Counted from the stretch's first letter, positions 26,154 through 35,713 are shown. The stretch: 64,000 nucleotides of DNA from Agrobacterium larrymoorei (GCF_030819275.1 NZ_JAUTBL010000002.1:2533501-2597500), one strand, 5' to 3'. Notes: a model not told the origin generated them from the letters alone. A program made the numbers and translations.

Positions 26154-26786
26154 TCAGTCGACCTTGGTCACGAACTGATCCAGCGGACGGCGGATCTTCT
26201 TCAGATTGACCAGCCAGTCGCCCTCTTCCTGACGATAGCCAAGCGGCAGGATCGTCACCGAGCGCAGGCCCTTTTCGCGAAGGCCAAGAATCTCGTCCAG
26301 CTTGGCAGGCTCGAAGCCTTCCATCGGCGTTGCATCCACGCCTTCGAAGGCGGCTTGGGCAACAGCCATGCCGAAGGCGATATAGGCCTGGCGGGCAGCG
26401 TGCTCGAAGTTTGCCTCCGGATCGCGATCCGGGTACATGCCAAGCAGGAACTGGCGGTACTTTTCCCAGCCTTCGTTCTTGAAGCCGCGCTCCTCATTGG
26501 TGAGGTCGAACATGTGGTTGATGCGCTCTGGCGTGTAATTGTCCCAGGCGGCGAATACGAGGAGATGCGAACCATCGGTGATCTGCGCCTGGTTCCAGGC
26601 AATCTCCTGGATCTTGGCGCGAACCTCAGGATTGGTCACGACGATGATTTCGAAGGGCTGGAGGCCGCTTGAGGTCGGAGCCAGACGCGCCGCCTCGATG
26701 ATGCGGTCCACCTTGTCTTCGGACACAGACTTTGCGGGGTCCATCTTCTTCGTGGCATAGCGCCAGTTCAATTTATCAATCAGCAT
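26154..26786 (-). CDS. Nitroreductase-family NAD(P)H oxidoreductase
   Basis: A 210-residue flavoprotein of the nitroreductase family. The FMN-contact motif RYATKKMD (residues 8-15), [15 protein letters not shown] and ILPLGYRQEEGDW are typical of the NfsB/YdgI-like group. It reduces nitro compounds or quinones; the physiological substrate is unknown. ATG at 26786 follows AAGGAG. The frame open to 26903 is not supported. Confidence 0.88.
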   Translation of the reverse strand: MLIDKLNWRYATKKMDPAKSVSEDKVDRIIEAARLAPTSSGLQPFEIIVVTNPEVRAKIQEIAWNQAQITDGSHLLVFAAWDNYTPERINHMFDLTNEERGFKNEGWEKYRQFLLGMYPDRDPEANFEHAARQAYIAFGMAVAQAAFEGVDATPMEGFEPAKLDEILGLREKGLRSVTILPLGYRQEEGDWLVNLKKIRRPLDQFVTKVD

Positions 26787-26952
26787 AGAAACTCCTTCGC
26801 GGGCCAGCCTTTGAGCGTCGACGCGACGGATCCGGCCCTTGTGAAACGAAGCACAGATAGGCGCTATTGCAGCGCACACAAGAAGGCACGGAAATGTAAC
26901 CATGCGACATGGTGAGCAGTTGCAGCGCAGAAAGCCTCATCGCGCAGGATCT

Positions 26953-27285
26953 TCAATGGGCGGAGCTTTTGGACAACAGGTTGAGGACGAGCACACCGGC
27001 AAGGATCAGCGCCATGCCGACGAAGCCCCAGAAATCCACCCGCTGACCGAAGACGAACCATCCAAGTGTCGCCGTCAAGACGATGCCGCCGCCAGCCCAG
27101 ATGGCATAGGCCACGCCCACCGGAATGCGATCGAGGATCATCGACAGGAAGAAGAAAGCGGCACCATAGCCGATGACGACGGCGATGGAGGGGATAAGGA
27201 CGGTGAACCCTTTCGATGCCTTGAGCGACATGGTCGCGACGACTTCGCTGATCACAGCAAGGGCGAGAATGGCATAGGCGGGCAT
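26953..27285 (-). CDS. Small multidrug resistance (SMR) transporter
   Basis: A 110-residue four-helix SMR protein. The essential Glu is in VISEVVATMSLKAS (helix 1), and YAIWAGGGIVLTA in helix 3 matches EmrE/QacE-type exporters of quaternary cations rather than the guanidinium-specific group. ATG at 27285 follows GGAGA. It is a single gene, with no partner SMR subunit nearby. Confidence 0.88.
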   Translation of the reverse strand: MPAYAILALAVISEVVATMSLKASKGFTVLIPSIAVVIGYGAAFFFLSMILDRIPVGVAYAIWAGGGIVLTATLGWFVFGQRVDFWGFVGMALILAGVLVLNLLSKSSAH

Positions 27286-27423
27286 GGGCAATCTCCAATG
27301 GAAGAGACCGCTAAACATCAGAAATTGCAGCGCCCGTCACCATCACAGTTTCGTGATATATCCCGCTTGAAGTAAAGGCCGCTGGCAGAGCGTTTGCCCC
27401 AGCCAGCGGCCTTTTGCGTTGTC

Positions 27424-28416
27424 TTACTTCTTGGCGAAGGCCAGAAGATCGGCGTTCAGCACATCGGCGTTCACCGTCAGCATGCCGTGGGAGAAGCCCG
27501 GATAGGTCTTCAACTCACCGTTCTTCAGAAGCTTGATCGACTTGTGCGCGGAGTCCGCAATCGGAACGATCTGGTCGTCTTCGCCGTGCAGCACCAGCGT
27601 CGGAACGCCGATCGCCTTCAGGTCTTCCGTCTGATCGGTTTCCGAGAATGCCTTGATGCCATCATAATGGGCCTTTGCGCCGCCCATCATGCCTTGGCGC
27701 CACCAATTCTGGATCACGCCTTCATGCACAGTCGCGCCGTCACGGTTGAAGCCGTAGAAGGGGCCAGCCGGAACATCGCGGAAGAACTGCGCGCGGTTGG
27801 CGGCAAGAGCCGAACGGAAACCGTCGAAGACCTCGATCGGCAGACCTTCTGGATTGGCCTCGGTCTTCAGCATCAGCGGCGGAACGGCGGACACCAGAAC
27901 CGCCTTGGCAACGCGCCCTGCCGGTTCGCCATGCTTGGACACATAGCGGGCAACTTCGCCGCCGCCGGTGGAATGACCGATATGGATGGCGTTTTTCAGG
28001 TCCAGCGCTTCGACAACGGCAAAGGCATCGGCGGCGTAATGGTCCATGTCGTGACCTTCCGACACCTGCTCCGAGCGGCCGTGACCGCGCCGGTCATGGG
28101 CAACGACGCGGTAGCCGTTGGCGAGGAAGAACAGCATCTGCGCGTCCCAGTCGTCGGAAGACAGCGGCCAGCCGTGGTGGAAGACAACCGGCTGCGCGTT
28201 CTTTGGACCCCAGTCCTTGTAGAAGATCTGCACGCCGTCTTTGGTGGTAACGTATGCCATGGTGATTTCTCCTTGTGCTGAATTGGTTGCTGCATAGGCG
28301 GATGAAAAATCGAGTGGCGAGAGTGCGGCTCCGGCCAGTGCCGCGCCGCCGATCAAGACGGTGCGACTCGACATAAAAAAGCGGTTGGCATCATTGGTTG
28401 TCCCTGATTCCGTCAT
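27424..28416 (-). CDS. Alpha/beta hydrolase, chloroperoxidase-like
   Basis: An alpha/beta hydrolase of the cofactor-free haloperoxidase/esterase group. The nucleophile is in GHSTGGG, the acid in HGEDDQIVP and the His in PGFSHGM; the oxyanion region is FHHGWPLS. From ATG 28416 (AGGAGA upstream) it is 330 residues with an export signal, [17 protein letters not shown] ending AYAAT. From an internal ATG at 28260, preceded by a strong AAGGAGA, it is the usual 278-residue cytoplasmic form. Both starts look usable. It is divergent from a GlxA-type regulator 103 bp away, probably its controller. Confidence 0.88.
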   Translation of the reverse strand: MTESGTTNDANRFFMSSRTVLIGGAALAGAALSPLDFSSAYAATNSAQGEITMAYVTTKDGVQIFYKDWGPKNAQPVVFHHGWPLSSDDWDAQMLFFLANGYRVVAHDRRGHGRSEQVSEGHDMDHYAADAFAVVEALDLKNAIHIGHSTGGGEVARYVSKHGEPAGRVAKAVLVSAVPPLMLKTEANPEGLPIEVFDGFRSALAANRAQFFRDVPAGPFYGFNRDGATVHEGVIQNWWRQGMMGGAKAHYDGIKAFSETDQTEDLKAIGVPTLVLHGEDDQIVPIADSAHKSIKLLKNGELKTYPGFSHGMLTVNADVLNADLLAFAKK

Positions 28417-28519
28417 CGCGCTCTCCTGTCAGGTCATGCCTGGTTGCTGTTGACTTGAACAAGCTAGCGCCTTGCTCTACACAAAACACGTGGCGCAAAT
28501 GACTTTATAGAAGGCAAAA

Positions 28520-29569
28520 GTGACAATGGTGCAAATACAGGAGAACAGCCAGCAGCCCGACGCCCAGAAGACCGTAACGGTGGCGATGGATGCGACTGAT
28601 GCTACGAATATCAGCACAATCGAAATTGCGCTACTCATCTATCCGGACTGTCAGCTGGCGGCGATCTACGGGCTGACCGATCTCTTCAGCATTGCCTCCA
28701 GCTGGGCCATGAGGCTGGAAGGGCGCAGCGGCGAAAGCAGCATCCGCATCAGCCACTGGAAGATGGAAGGCAGCACGGTCGCTTGCATCTGGGACTCGCA
28801 TCCGGACCAGCCCCACGCGCTGCGCTATGTCATCGCGCCACCCAGCATCATCATGCCCGAGAAGATGCAGAGCATGACACCAGCGTCGGAATGGCTCTCA
28901 GCGCAGCACGCGGAGGGCGTGACCGTCTGCTCGGTCTGTGCTGGCGCTTTCGTGCTGGCTGAAACCGGCCTCATCAACGGACGGCGCGCCACCACCCACT
29001 GGGCTTTTGCCGACAGGCTGTCGGAGCGCTTTCCCGGCATCGACGTGGCGCCCGACAATATGATCATCGACGATGGCGACGTGATCACCGCTGGCGGCAT
29101 TCTCGCCTGGGCCGATCTCGGCCTGCTGCTCGTCGAAAAACTTCTCGGCCAATCGGTGATGCTGGAGACCGCCCGCTTCCTGATTGTCGATCCGCCGCGG
29201 GCCAGCCAGGCCCGCTACAAGGCCTTCCTGCCGCGCTTCGACCATGGCGACCGCGAGGTGCTGCAAATCCAGCACCAGTTCCATGCCACACCGGAACTAC
29301 AAAAGAGCGTCGGCGAACTGGCAGACAGCGTCAACCTCTCGGAACGCACCCTGCAACGCCGCTTCTTCCGCGCCACGAAACTGAAGCTCACCGAATATCA
29401 CCAGAATGTCCGCATCATGAAGGCGCGGCAACTGCTGGAAACCACCAACGGCTCCATCGAATCCATCGCCTGGTCCGTCGGCTACACCGACCCCGCCGCG
29501 TTTCGAAAGATCTTTGGGCGACTGACGGGGACGACGCCGAATGTGTATCGGGGGGATGTGCGGGTGTGA
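28520..29569 (+). CDS. GlxA-family AraC-type regulator
   Basis: A 349-residue regulator with an N-terminal DJ-1/PfpI-like domain (about 30-210, containing CSVCAGAFVLAETGLINGRR) and a C-terminal AraC HTH pair (about 245-345, ending WSVGYTDPAAFRKIFGRLTG). The Cys in the PfpI-like elbow is present, though these domains are usually sensors, not enzymes. GTG at 28520 or ATG at 28526 may start it. It likely regulates the divergent hydrolase gene. Confidence 0.88.
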   Translation: MTMVQIQENSQQPDAQKTVTVAMDATDATNISTIEIALLIYPDCQLAAIYGLTDLFSIASSWAMRLEGRSGESSIRISHWKMEGSTVACIWDSHPDQPHALRYVIAPPSIIMPEKMQSMTPASEWLSAQHAEGVTVCSVCAGAFVLAETGLINGRRATTHWAFADRLSERFPGIDVAPDNMIIDDGDVITAGGILAWADLGLLLVEKLLGQSVMLETARFLIVDPPRASQARYKAFLPRFDHGDREVLQIQHQFHATPELQKSVGELADSVNLSERTLQRRFFRATKLKLTEYHQNVRIMKARQLLETTNGSIESIAWSVGYTDPAAFRKIFGRLTGTTPNVYRGDVRV

Positions 29570-29656
29570 GTTGAACTCCGTAAATGCTAAAGAATCGTAA
29601 GCCTTGGGTGACGGCATCATTAGGCGCATCATTCTCTAGTAGGACTGCCGACAAGA

Positions 29657-29944
29657 TTATCCCTTGAGAAACAGAAGCCGTTCATCGACGCGACCTGGCG
29701 TCACCTCATGGATCTCGGCCTGCACCACCCGCTCCGCCACAAACGGATCTTCCTGAAGGAGCGCCTCAAGGCGTTCCTCATCGATATTGTGGGCAAGAAG
29801 CGTTCCGCCCGCGTTCGGCTGAAGGCTGCCTGCAAGCAGGAATATACCGCTATCGAAACCTTTTCTAATCCAGGCATTGTGCTGCTCCAGCAACTGAGAA
29901 GCCTTCGCCTTGTTGTCGGAGAATCTGAGAAAGACAATGAACAT
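29657..29944 (-). CDS. YciI-family protein
   Basis: A 95-residue YciI-like alpha/beta barrel monomer. The start MFIVFLRFSDNK, the middle GSLQPNAGGTLL and the end EDPFVAERVVQAEIHEVTPGR match the family, which resembles muconolactone isomerase and carries a His-Asp pair in some members. The function is unknown. ATG at 29944 follows AGGAAA. It lies 74 bp after the TetR gene on the same strand and is probably in its operon. Confidence 0.82.
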   Translation of the reverse strand: MFIVFLRFSDNKAKASQLLEQHNAWIRKGFDSGIFLLAGSLQPNAGGTLLAHNIDEERLEALLQEDPFVAERVVQAEIHEVTPGRVDERLLFLKG

Positions 29945-30018
29945 GACGTTTCCTGTTGTTTGAACTGGATTGGAAAGGAGACAGGAGACAATCGCGCCCC
30001 GATGCGACATCCATATGC

Positions 30019-30630
30019 TTAGGGCGAGCTTTCGAGACGTTCGGTTTCGATATGCTTCAACCATTCCTTCATCTGGGCAACCTCGCGCTCAACGAAGTCC
30101 TGATCCTGGAATGCGTTGAAAAGGGTCGCTGCGCCCTGGCTTCGAGAAAGGAGATGCATGGCCAGCATATCGGCATCGTCTTCCCGACCGAGCGCGACAA
30201 ACTGACGACGCAGCCACATGCGGAACAGTGTAAATAGTCGTCCCGCATCCGGCTGGGCCGGATGATTCAGCTTCGCCAATTCGCTCGTCAAAGTGCCGAT
30301 GGGGCAGCCATATAGTTTGATCTTATCCCCATTGACGATCAGAATATCGATGAAACTGTTGATCCGGTCCGCCGGTGTCCTGCCCTCTATCTCCCATCGT
30401 GTCAGCATGGCGCCGCGATCAGCCAGACGTTTTTCAATCACCGCTTCGAGGATATCGTCCTTGGTTTTGAAGTGATGATAGAAGTTGCCGCGAGAAATCT
30501 TCACCAGTCCGGCAATGCCGGCGAAAGATGTATGGTCAAAGCCTTTTCGATAGAAAAGGTCATCCGCCACCTTGACGATCTCCTCGCGTGTCGTCGAACC
30601 CACCGCCGCCCCCAGACTTAAAGAACACAA
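30019..30630 (-). CDS. TetR-family regulator
   Basis: A regulator of up to 203 residues. The HTH reads DHTSFAGIAGLVKISRGNFYHHFKTKDDIL, a normal TetR domain, followed by a helical ligand domain. The start is not certain: TTG 30630 opens the frame, and GTG 30603, giving VGSTTREEIV, is as likely. The gene is directly preceded by a long double dyad (30634-30675), so autoregulation is expected. The YciI gene follows on the same strand and is a likely target. Confidence 0.85.
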   Translation of the reverse strand: MCSLSLGAAVGSTTREEIVKVADDLFYRKGFDHTSFAGIAGLVKISRGNFYHHFKTKDDILEAVIEKRLADRGAMLTRWEIEGRTPADRINSFIDILIVNGDKIKLYGCPIGTLTSELAKLNHPAQPDAGRLFTLFRMWLRRQFVALGREDDADMLAMHLLSRSQGAATLFNAFQDQDFVEREVAQMKEWLKHIETERLESSP

Positions 30631-30633
30631 TGA

Positions 30634-30675
30634 TTAGGTCAGTTGTCCTAATGACTTTTAGGACAACTGACCTAA
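30634..30675. promoter_or_regulatory. Double dyad operator upstream of tetR
   Basis: TTAGGTCAGTTGTCCTA (30634-30650) and its exact reverse complement (30659-30675) are separated by 8 bases. Each arm also contains an imperfect dyad AGG-CA--TG-CCT, so this could be two TetR dimer sites in mirror order. It begins 4 bp upstream of the furthest tetR start. Confidence 0.75.
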
Positions 30676-30693
30676 ACTTGTCAACGCGAGGCA

Positions 30694-30732
30694 CTTAAAA
30701 AACATCACCCCGGATTTGACCCCGGGGTGATG
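30694..30732 (-). terminator. Terminator of xylA
   Basis: An 11-bp perfect stem CATCACCCCGG/CCGGGGTGATG with an 8-base loop (30703-30732), followed on the minus strand by a run of six T. It lies about 30 bp after the xylA stop. Confidence 0.88.
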
Positions 30733-30763
30733 CTCTCATTTTTGAATGCCGCGTTCGCAGACC

Positions 30764-32074
30764 TCAAACGTAGCGGTTGACCACGTTTTCGAGATATTCC
30801 TGGCGACCGGACTTCGGCTCGGGGTTGATGTTTTCCCGCTCCACCTTGGCCGCGATCTCTTCCAGCTTCATTTCGCCGCGCAGCATCTTCTGGGCTTCCG
30901 GCTGGTCCCACTTGGCGTAGCGCTCAGCAAGCGGCTTGGAGAGCGCGCCGTCTTCCACCATCTTCGCCGCAGCCTTGAGGCCGCGGGCGCAGCAATCCAC
31001 GCCGCCGATATGGCCGATCAGCAGATCTTCCGGGTCGAGCGACTGGCGGCGCAGCTTGGAATCGAAGTTCGTGCCACCGGTGGTGAAGCCGCCGGCCTGC
31101 AGGACCTGGTAGTAAGCAAGCGCCATTTCCGGCACGTTGTTGGGGAACTGGTCGGTATCCCAGCCGGACTGGTAGTCGTTGCGGTTCATGTCGATCGAGC
31201 CGAAGATGCCGAGCGTGTTGGCCAGCGCCAGCTCATGCTCGAAGGTATGGCCTGCAAGGATCGCGTGGCCCTGTTCGATGTTCATCTTCACTTCGTTTTC
31301 GAGGCCGTACTTCTTGAGGAAGCCGTATACGGTCGCGACATCGTAATCATACTGATGCTTGGTCGGCTCCTGCGGCTTCGGCTCGACGAGGATCGTGCCC
31401 TTGAAACCGATCTTGTACTTGTACTCTACGACCATATGCAGCATGCGCGCCATCTGGTCGAATTCACGCGACAGGTCGGTGTTGAGCAGCGTCTCATAAC
31501 CTTCGCGACCGCCCCACAGAACATAGTTCTCGCCGCCGAGCTTCATCGTGGCGTCCATGCAGGTCTTGATGGTGGCTGCCGAATAGGCAAACACATCCGG
31601 GTCCGGATTGGTGGAGGCGCCGGACATGAAGCGGCGGTTGGAGAACAGGTTCGCCGTGCCCCAGAGAAGCTTGACGCCTGTCTCTTCCTGCTTCTTCTGC
31701 AGGTAGTCGACGATCTCGTTGAGGTTCTTGGTGCTCTCGGCAAAGGTCTTGCCTTCAGGACGCGCATCCGCATCGTGGAAGCAATAGTAAGGCGCGCCGA
31801 GCAGGCTGAACATTTCAAACGCCACATCGGCCTTCAGCTTGGCCTTCTGCATGTCATCGCCAAACCATGGACGATCAAAGGTGCGTCCGCCGAAGGGATC
31901 GCTGCCCTCCCAGGCGAAGGAATGCCAGTAGGCGACCGCAAAGCGCAGATGGTCTTCCATGCGCTTGCCGGCGACGATCTCATCTGGGTTGTAGTGGCGG
32001 AAGGCCAGCGGATTGGTGCTTTCGGGGCCTTCATATTTGACCTTGGCGATATCGCCGAAAAATCCAGTGCTCAT
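30764..32074 (-). CDS. xylA: Xylose isomerase
   Basis: A 436-residue enzyme that converts D-xylose to D-xylulose. The catalytic His and Asp are in [13 protein letters not shown] (about 98-110), and the metal ligands in [15 protein letters not shown] and GSIDMNRND. The length matches the long (class II) xylose isomerases such as E. coli XylA. ATG at 32074 has a GGGAGAAG site upstream. It follows xylB by 247 bp, a gap mostly filled by a palindromic element. Confidence 0.96.
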   Translation of the reverse strand: MSTGFFGDIAKVKYEGPESTNPLAFRHYNPDEIVAGKRMEDHLRFAVAYWHSFAWEGSDPFGGRTFDRPWFGDDMQKAKLKADVAFEMFSLLGAPYYCFHDADARPEGKTFAESTKNLNEIVDYLQKKQEETGVKLLWGTANLFSNRRFMSGASTNPDPDVFAYSAATIKTCMDATMKLGGENYVLWGGREGYETLLNTDLSREFDQMARMLHMVVEYKYKIGFKGTILVEPKPQEPTKHQYDYDVATVYGFLKKYGLENEVKMNIEQGHAILAGHTFEHELALANTLGIFGSIDMNRNDYQSGWDTDQFPNNVPEMALAYYQVLQAGGFTTGGTNFDSKLRRQSLDPEDLLIGHIGGVDCCARGLKAAAKMVEDGALSKPLAERYAKWDQPEAQKMLRGEMKLEEIAAKVERENINPEPKSGRQEYLENVVNRYV

Positions 32075-32124
32075 TGTTGCTTCTCCCTTGGTAATGCGTG
32101 GTGTGTCGGTAGAGGGTGTGGTTC

Positions 32125-32300
32125 ACCCCCCTCTGCCCTGCCGGGCATCTCCCCCTCACGGGGGGAGATCGATTCGTGGTGGGCGCTCGACCCCATCGTG
32201 ATCGCTATCGATCCCAGCGAGGCCGTAATGGACGTGGCGCCGGTGAGCCCAGCCGATCTCCCCCCGTGAGGGGGAGATGTCCGGCAGGACAGAGGGGGGT
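32125..32300. repeat. Long inverted-repeat element between xylB and xylA
   Basis: Two 46-bp arms (32125-32170 and 32255-32300) are reverse complements at 44 of 46 positions, around an 84-bp centre. The arms contain CTCCCCCTCACGGGGGGAGA, which is itself palindromic. There is no coding capacity, so it looks like a miniature mobile or intergenic mosaic element of the type repeated across rhizobial genomes. It lies between two genes of one operon and could affect xylA expression. Confidence 0.85.
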
Positions 32301-32321
32301 AAACCCCACCCTCAACCCCGC

Positions 32322-33777
32322 CTAATGCGAAAGCGGCTTGATCGCCGGATAAAGCGCCCGATATCGCCCGTAAGCCTCTTCGTAAGCGCCTGATAGCGAT
32401 GTGACCGGCTCGATCGTCTCCTCCGTCTCCGGCTGGCTGCAGACCGCAAGCGGATCGGCCCCCGTCGCGGCAATCAGGCCGAGACGCGCAGCCCCGAAGG
32501 CCGCGCCGAAATCGCCTTCCGCCGGAATATCGACCGGCACGCCAAGCGAGGTCGCAATCGAGGCCAGCCAGTAGCGCGAGCGCGAGCCGCCACCGATGGC
32601 GGTGACGCGCGAGATGGAGGTGCCTGCCGATTTCAGCGCTTCGAGATTGTCGCGGATTGCGAAGGTCACGCCTTCCAGCACGGCCTGCGTCAGCGCCTTG
32701 CGGTCGCTCTCATGCGAAAGGCCGATGAAGGAGCCGCGAATGGCCGCGTCATTGTGCGGGGTGCGTTCGCCGGAAAGATAGGGCGCGAAGGTGACGCCGG
32801 TCGGCGCTTGCAGGTCGTCGCCCAACTCGCTGGAAAGCTCAGACGCGGATTTGCCGGCAATGCCGGAATACCAGTTGAGCGCATCGGTGGCCGACAGGAT
32901 CACGCCCATCTGGTGCCAGGTGTTGGGCAGCGCGTGGCAGAAGGCGTGAACCGCACTCTCCGGCTTCGGCAGGTAGGAGGCATTGGCGGCAAAGAGCACG
33001 CCCCGACGTGCCGAGCGACACAAAGGCGTGGCCTTCGGCAACCGTGCCCATGCCGCAGGCGGATGCGGCATTGTCGCCAGCACCGCCAGCGACGACCACT
33101 TTGCCGGAAATGCCCCAGGCAGAGGCCAGCTCGGAGCGCAGCACGCCCGCCTCATCCGTGCCTTCCACCAGCGACGGCATATGCGTCTCATCAAGATCGG
33201 TTGCCGCAAGCAGCTCGGAAGACCACTTGCGCGCACCCGTATCGAGCCAGGAGGTGCCGGCAGAGTCCGACATTTCGGAAATATATTCGCCCGTCAGCCA
33301 CAGCCGCAGATAATCCTTCGGCAGCAGAACCTTGGCGACCTTGGCAAAAATCTCAGGCTCGTTGTTCTTCACCCAAACGAGCTTCGGCGCAGTGAAGCCG
33401 GGGAAGACGATATTACCAGTGATCTGGCGAAAGCGCGGGTCCGTGTCGAGCTTCGCAGCTTCCGCGTAGGATCGCGTATCGTTCCACAGGATCGAGGGGC
33501 GAAGAACGTCGCCGCTCGCATCGACCAGCGTGGCGCCATGCATCTGACCGGAGAGGCCGATGCCCTTGACCGCCGAAAGCTCGGCCGGAAACTTCGCCTT
33601 CAGCCCGGCAATCGCCGTTTCGGTCGCCTTGATCCAATGGGCCGGATCCTGCTCCGACCAGCCGTGATGCGGACGCGAGACATCCAGCGCGCCATTGGCG
33701 GAACCGATGACCGTCTGATCGCCATCGATCAGCAGCGCCTTCACGCCGGATGTGCCAAGATCAAGACCGAGATACAT
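32322..33777 (-). pseudogene. xylB: Xylulokinase, frameshifted
   Basis: A FGGY-family kinase phosphorylating D-xylulose. The N-terminal part from ATG 33777 (after TTGGAGG) carries MYLGLDLGTSGVKALL, SGQMHGATL, ILWNDTRS and GGAGDNAASACGMG. After FVSLGTSG the frame is lost; the C-terminal part continues in another frame as GVLFAANASYLPKPESAVH through AIGGGSRSRYWLASIATSLG to 32322. Removing one G from the GGGG run at 33001-33004 (CCCC on the plus strand) restores an uninterrupted 484-residue protein, the length of E. coli XylB. All catalytic motifs are otherwise intact, so a sequencing error or a very recent mutation is likely. Confidence 0.88.
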
Positions 33778-33858
33778 ATCGTCCTCCAAGATTGGATGTG
33801 AATGTGCTGGAGCAGTTCCAGCCGGGCCGTGCCCGAAATGGGTTGAAACGAGGGTCGC

Positions 33859-34881
33859 TCAAGGCAGATTGTCCCTCAGGAATATGTCGATACGGATACG
33901 CTCCTGCGCCTCGATGACGGCAAGCCCATCGGCGCGGGCCTTGAGGACGCGAATGGCGCTGCGCACCTCATGACCTGCATCCTGGTTCAGCACCGCATCC
34001 AGCGTGCCATCGCGAAGTGCTGCGGCGGTCGTGTCGTTCAGTTCGTGGGCAATGACGCAAGGTCTCAAACCGTCATGCGCTTTCAGCGCCCGGATCAGAC
34101 CGCGATTGCCCGCGCCAAGGCTGTAGAGCCCGGCAAGCGTGGGATTGTCGCGCAGAGTGTCTCCGACCAGCGCTTCCACCCTCTCGGCATCGTCGCGCCC
34201 TTCCAGAACCGGACGGATGGAGAGATGTGGAAACTCCGCCTCGATCACGCCCTCGAAGCCGGCAAGACGCTCGCGGTGATCCTTCACCAGCATGGAGCCC
34301 GCCAGAACCGCGATCTCGGCCTCCTCCTTGGGCAGGAAGCGCCCCATCAGGCTTGCCGCCGTGCGGCCCGCTGCGGCGTTATCGACGCCTGCAAAATGAT
34401 CGCGCTTCGAGCCCGTCAGATCCGACACCAGCGTGACCACGGCAATGCCGCTATCGGCTAGGCGATCCGTCGCCTCCACCACATCCTCGGAATCGATCGC
34501 GACAAAGGCAACGCCCGACGGCTTTTCCAGCCGCGCCACATCCAGCGCCTGGGTCAGTGCCGCCGCATCGAAGGGCGGCACCTCGATGATGCGGATCGAC
34601 GTGCGCTCCACATAGGAGCGCGAGGCCGCACACCTCACCTCGTTGCGAAGCCCGGCCATGAAGGAATTGTCGTTATTGGGAAGAATGAAGACCAGCGCAT
34701 AGCTGCGCCCTTTGGCAAGATTGGCGGCTGCGATATCGCGCACATAGCCAAGCTCGGAAATCGCCGCTTCCACCTTGGCGCGGGTCAGCTGATGCACGCC
34801 CGGACGCAGATTAATCACCCGGTCGACGGTGGCGAGACTGACCCCTGCCTTTGACGCAATATCGTGAACTGTCGGCTTCAT
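33859..34881 (-). CDS. LacI-family regulator, probable xylose repressor
   Basis: A 340-residue LacI-type regulator. The HTH is TVHDIASKAGVSLATVDRVIN at the N-terminus, then a hinge and a periplasmic-binding-like domain from about 60. Its position just upstream of xylB-xylA on the same strand suggests it controls them and itself. ATG at 34881 follows GGAGG. Upstream is a dyad containing TACGTA (34917-34951). The effector, xylose or a related sugar, is inference from context. Confidence 0.85.
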   Translation of the reverse strand: MKPTVHDIASKAGVSLATVDRVINLRPGVHQLTRAKVEAAISELGYVRDIAAANLAKGRSYALVFILPNNDNSFMAGLRNEVRCAASRSYVERTSIRIIEVPPFDAAALTQALDVARLEKPSGVAFVAIDSEDVVEATDRLADSGIAVVTLVSDLTGSKRDHFAGVDNAAAGRTAASLMGRFLPKEEAEIAVLAGSMLVKDHRERLAGFEGVIEAEFPHLSIRPVLEGRDDAERVEALVGDTLRDNPTLAGLYSLGAGNRGLIRALKAHDGLRPCVIAHELNDTTAAALRDGTLDAVLNQDAGHEVRSAIRVLKARADGLAVIEAQERIRIDIFLRDNLP

Positions 34882-34916
34882 GCTTCCTCCCGGCGCAACG
34901 TCATAGAGGAGTTTCT

Positions 34917-34951
34917 GAGGTACGTAAATCAGAAAATGATGTACGTACCTC
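34917..34951. promoter_or_regulatory. Candidate operator of the LacI-type regulator
   Basis: GAGGTACGT (34917-34925) and ACGTACCTC (34943-34951) form a 9-bp inverted repeat with a 17-base spacer, 36 bp upstream of the regulator start. TACGTA at the inner edge repeats in both arms. Confidence 0.5.
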
Positions 34952-34990
34952 ATGAAGAGCCTCATGCGCCGGGGCGGCCACTCTTACCGA

Positions 34991-35671
34991 TCATGTCAAG
35001 GTTTGCAGATAGTCCTCGAAACGCTTTCCCTTTTCCGGACGGAAGTGTTTTCCCGTCCGCTCGACGCCTTCGATCCGGTCGACACGCAAATTGCGGAAGT
35101 CATTCTTCGTTTCGCACCAGATCGTCAAAAGCCACACCTCGTCGAAGACAGTCAGGCCCAAAGGGCGGGCAAGACGCTGGCTTCTGGCCTCCTTCAGATC
35201 GAGGTATCGAATATCGAGCAAGGCTTTTTCTCTGATGGCTTTTCGCAGGAAACCGAGATGGACGCCGGTTTTCGTATCCCCGGGGGCATGCTGCGAAACG
35301 GCGCGAAACGGCAAACGCGCATATGCCTCGCCAGCTTCGCCATCCATGACGGCGCTGACCTTGGCCGACACACGCCTTGCGGCGTCAGACAATTCCCCGT
35401 CTGCCCGCGCCGCGATCAGCCGGGTGCCCAGCATAATCGCCTCCAACTCGTCCGCATCGAATTGCAGCGGCGGCAGAAAATATCCGCGTTCCATGCAATA
35501 GCCGATACCAGCCTCCCCGCGCACGGGGGCGCCCATGGCCTGTAGGGTTGCCATATCCCTGTAGATCGTTCGAAGCGAGACATTGAGGTCAACGGCCAAT
35601 GTTTCGGCTGAAACCGGGCTCAGCCGACCGCGAAGATTATCCAGCAATGCGAAGAGTCGAAGCGTGCGCAT
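34991..35671 (-). CDS. YafY-type HTH-WYL regulator
   Basis: A 226-residue regulator with an N-terminal HTH_11 domain (about 5-60; PVSAETLAVDLNVSLRTIYRDM) and a WYL domain from about 135 (LDIRYLD, RLARPLGLTVFDEVWLLTIWCE). The family usually represses a neighbouring gene and senses nucleotides or nucleic acid ligands. It is divergent from a two-domain ABM-like protein, with a dyad between them. Confidence 0.87.
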   Translation of the reverse strand: MRTLRLFALLDNLRGRLSPVSAETLAVDLNVSLRTIYRDMATLQAMGAPVRGEAGIGYCMERGYFLPPLQFDADELEAIMLGTRLIAARADGELSDAARRVSAKVSAVMDGEAGEAYARLPFRAVSQHAPGDTKTGVHLGFLRKAIREKALLDIRYLDLKEARSQRLARPLGLTVFDEVWLLTIWCETKNDFRNLRVDRIEGVERTGKHFRPEKGKRFEDYLQTLT

Positions 35672-35692
35672 ATCTCATCAATCGCATATCAC

Positions 35693-35713
35693 TCCTGCCG
35701 GAAACTGTCAGGA
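35693..35713. promoter_or_regulatory. Candidate WYL-regulator operator
   Basis: TCCTGCC and GTCAGGA flank a 7-base centre, matching as inverted repeats at 6 of 7 positions, in the 83-bp divergent intergenic region. CTGNC/GNCAG dyads are typical for YafY-type repressors. Confidence 0.45.
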
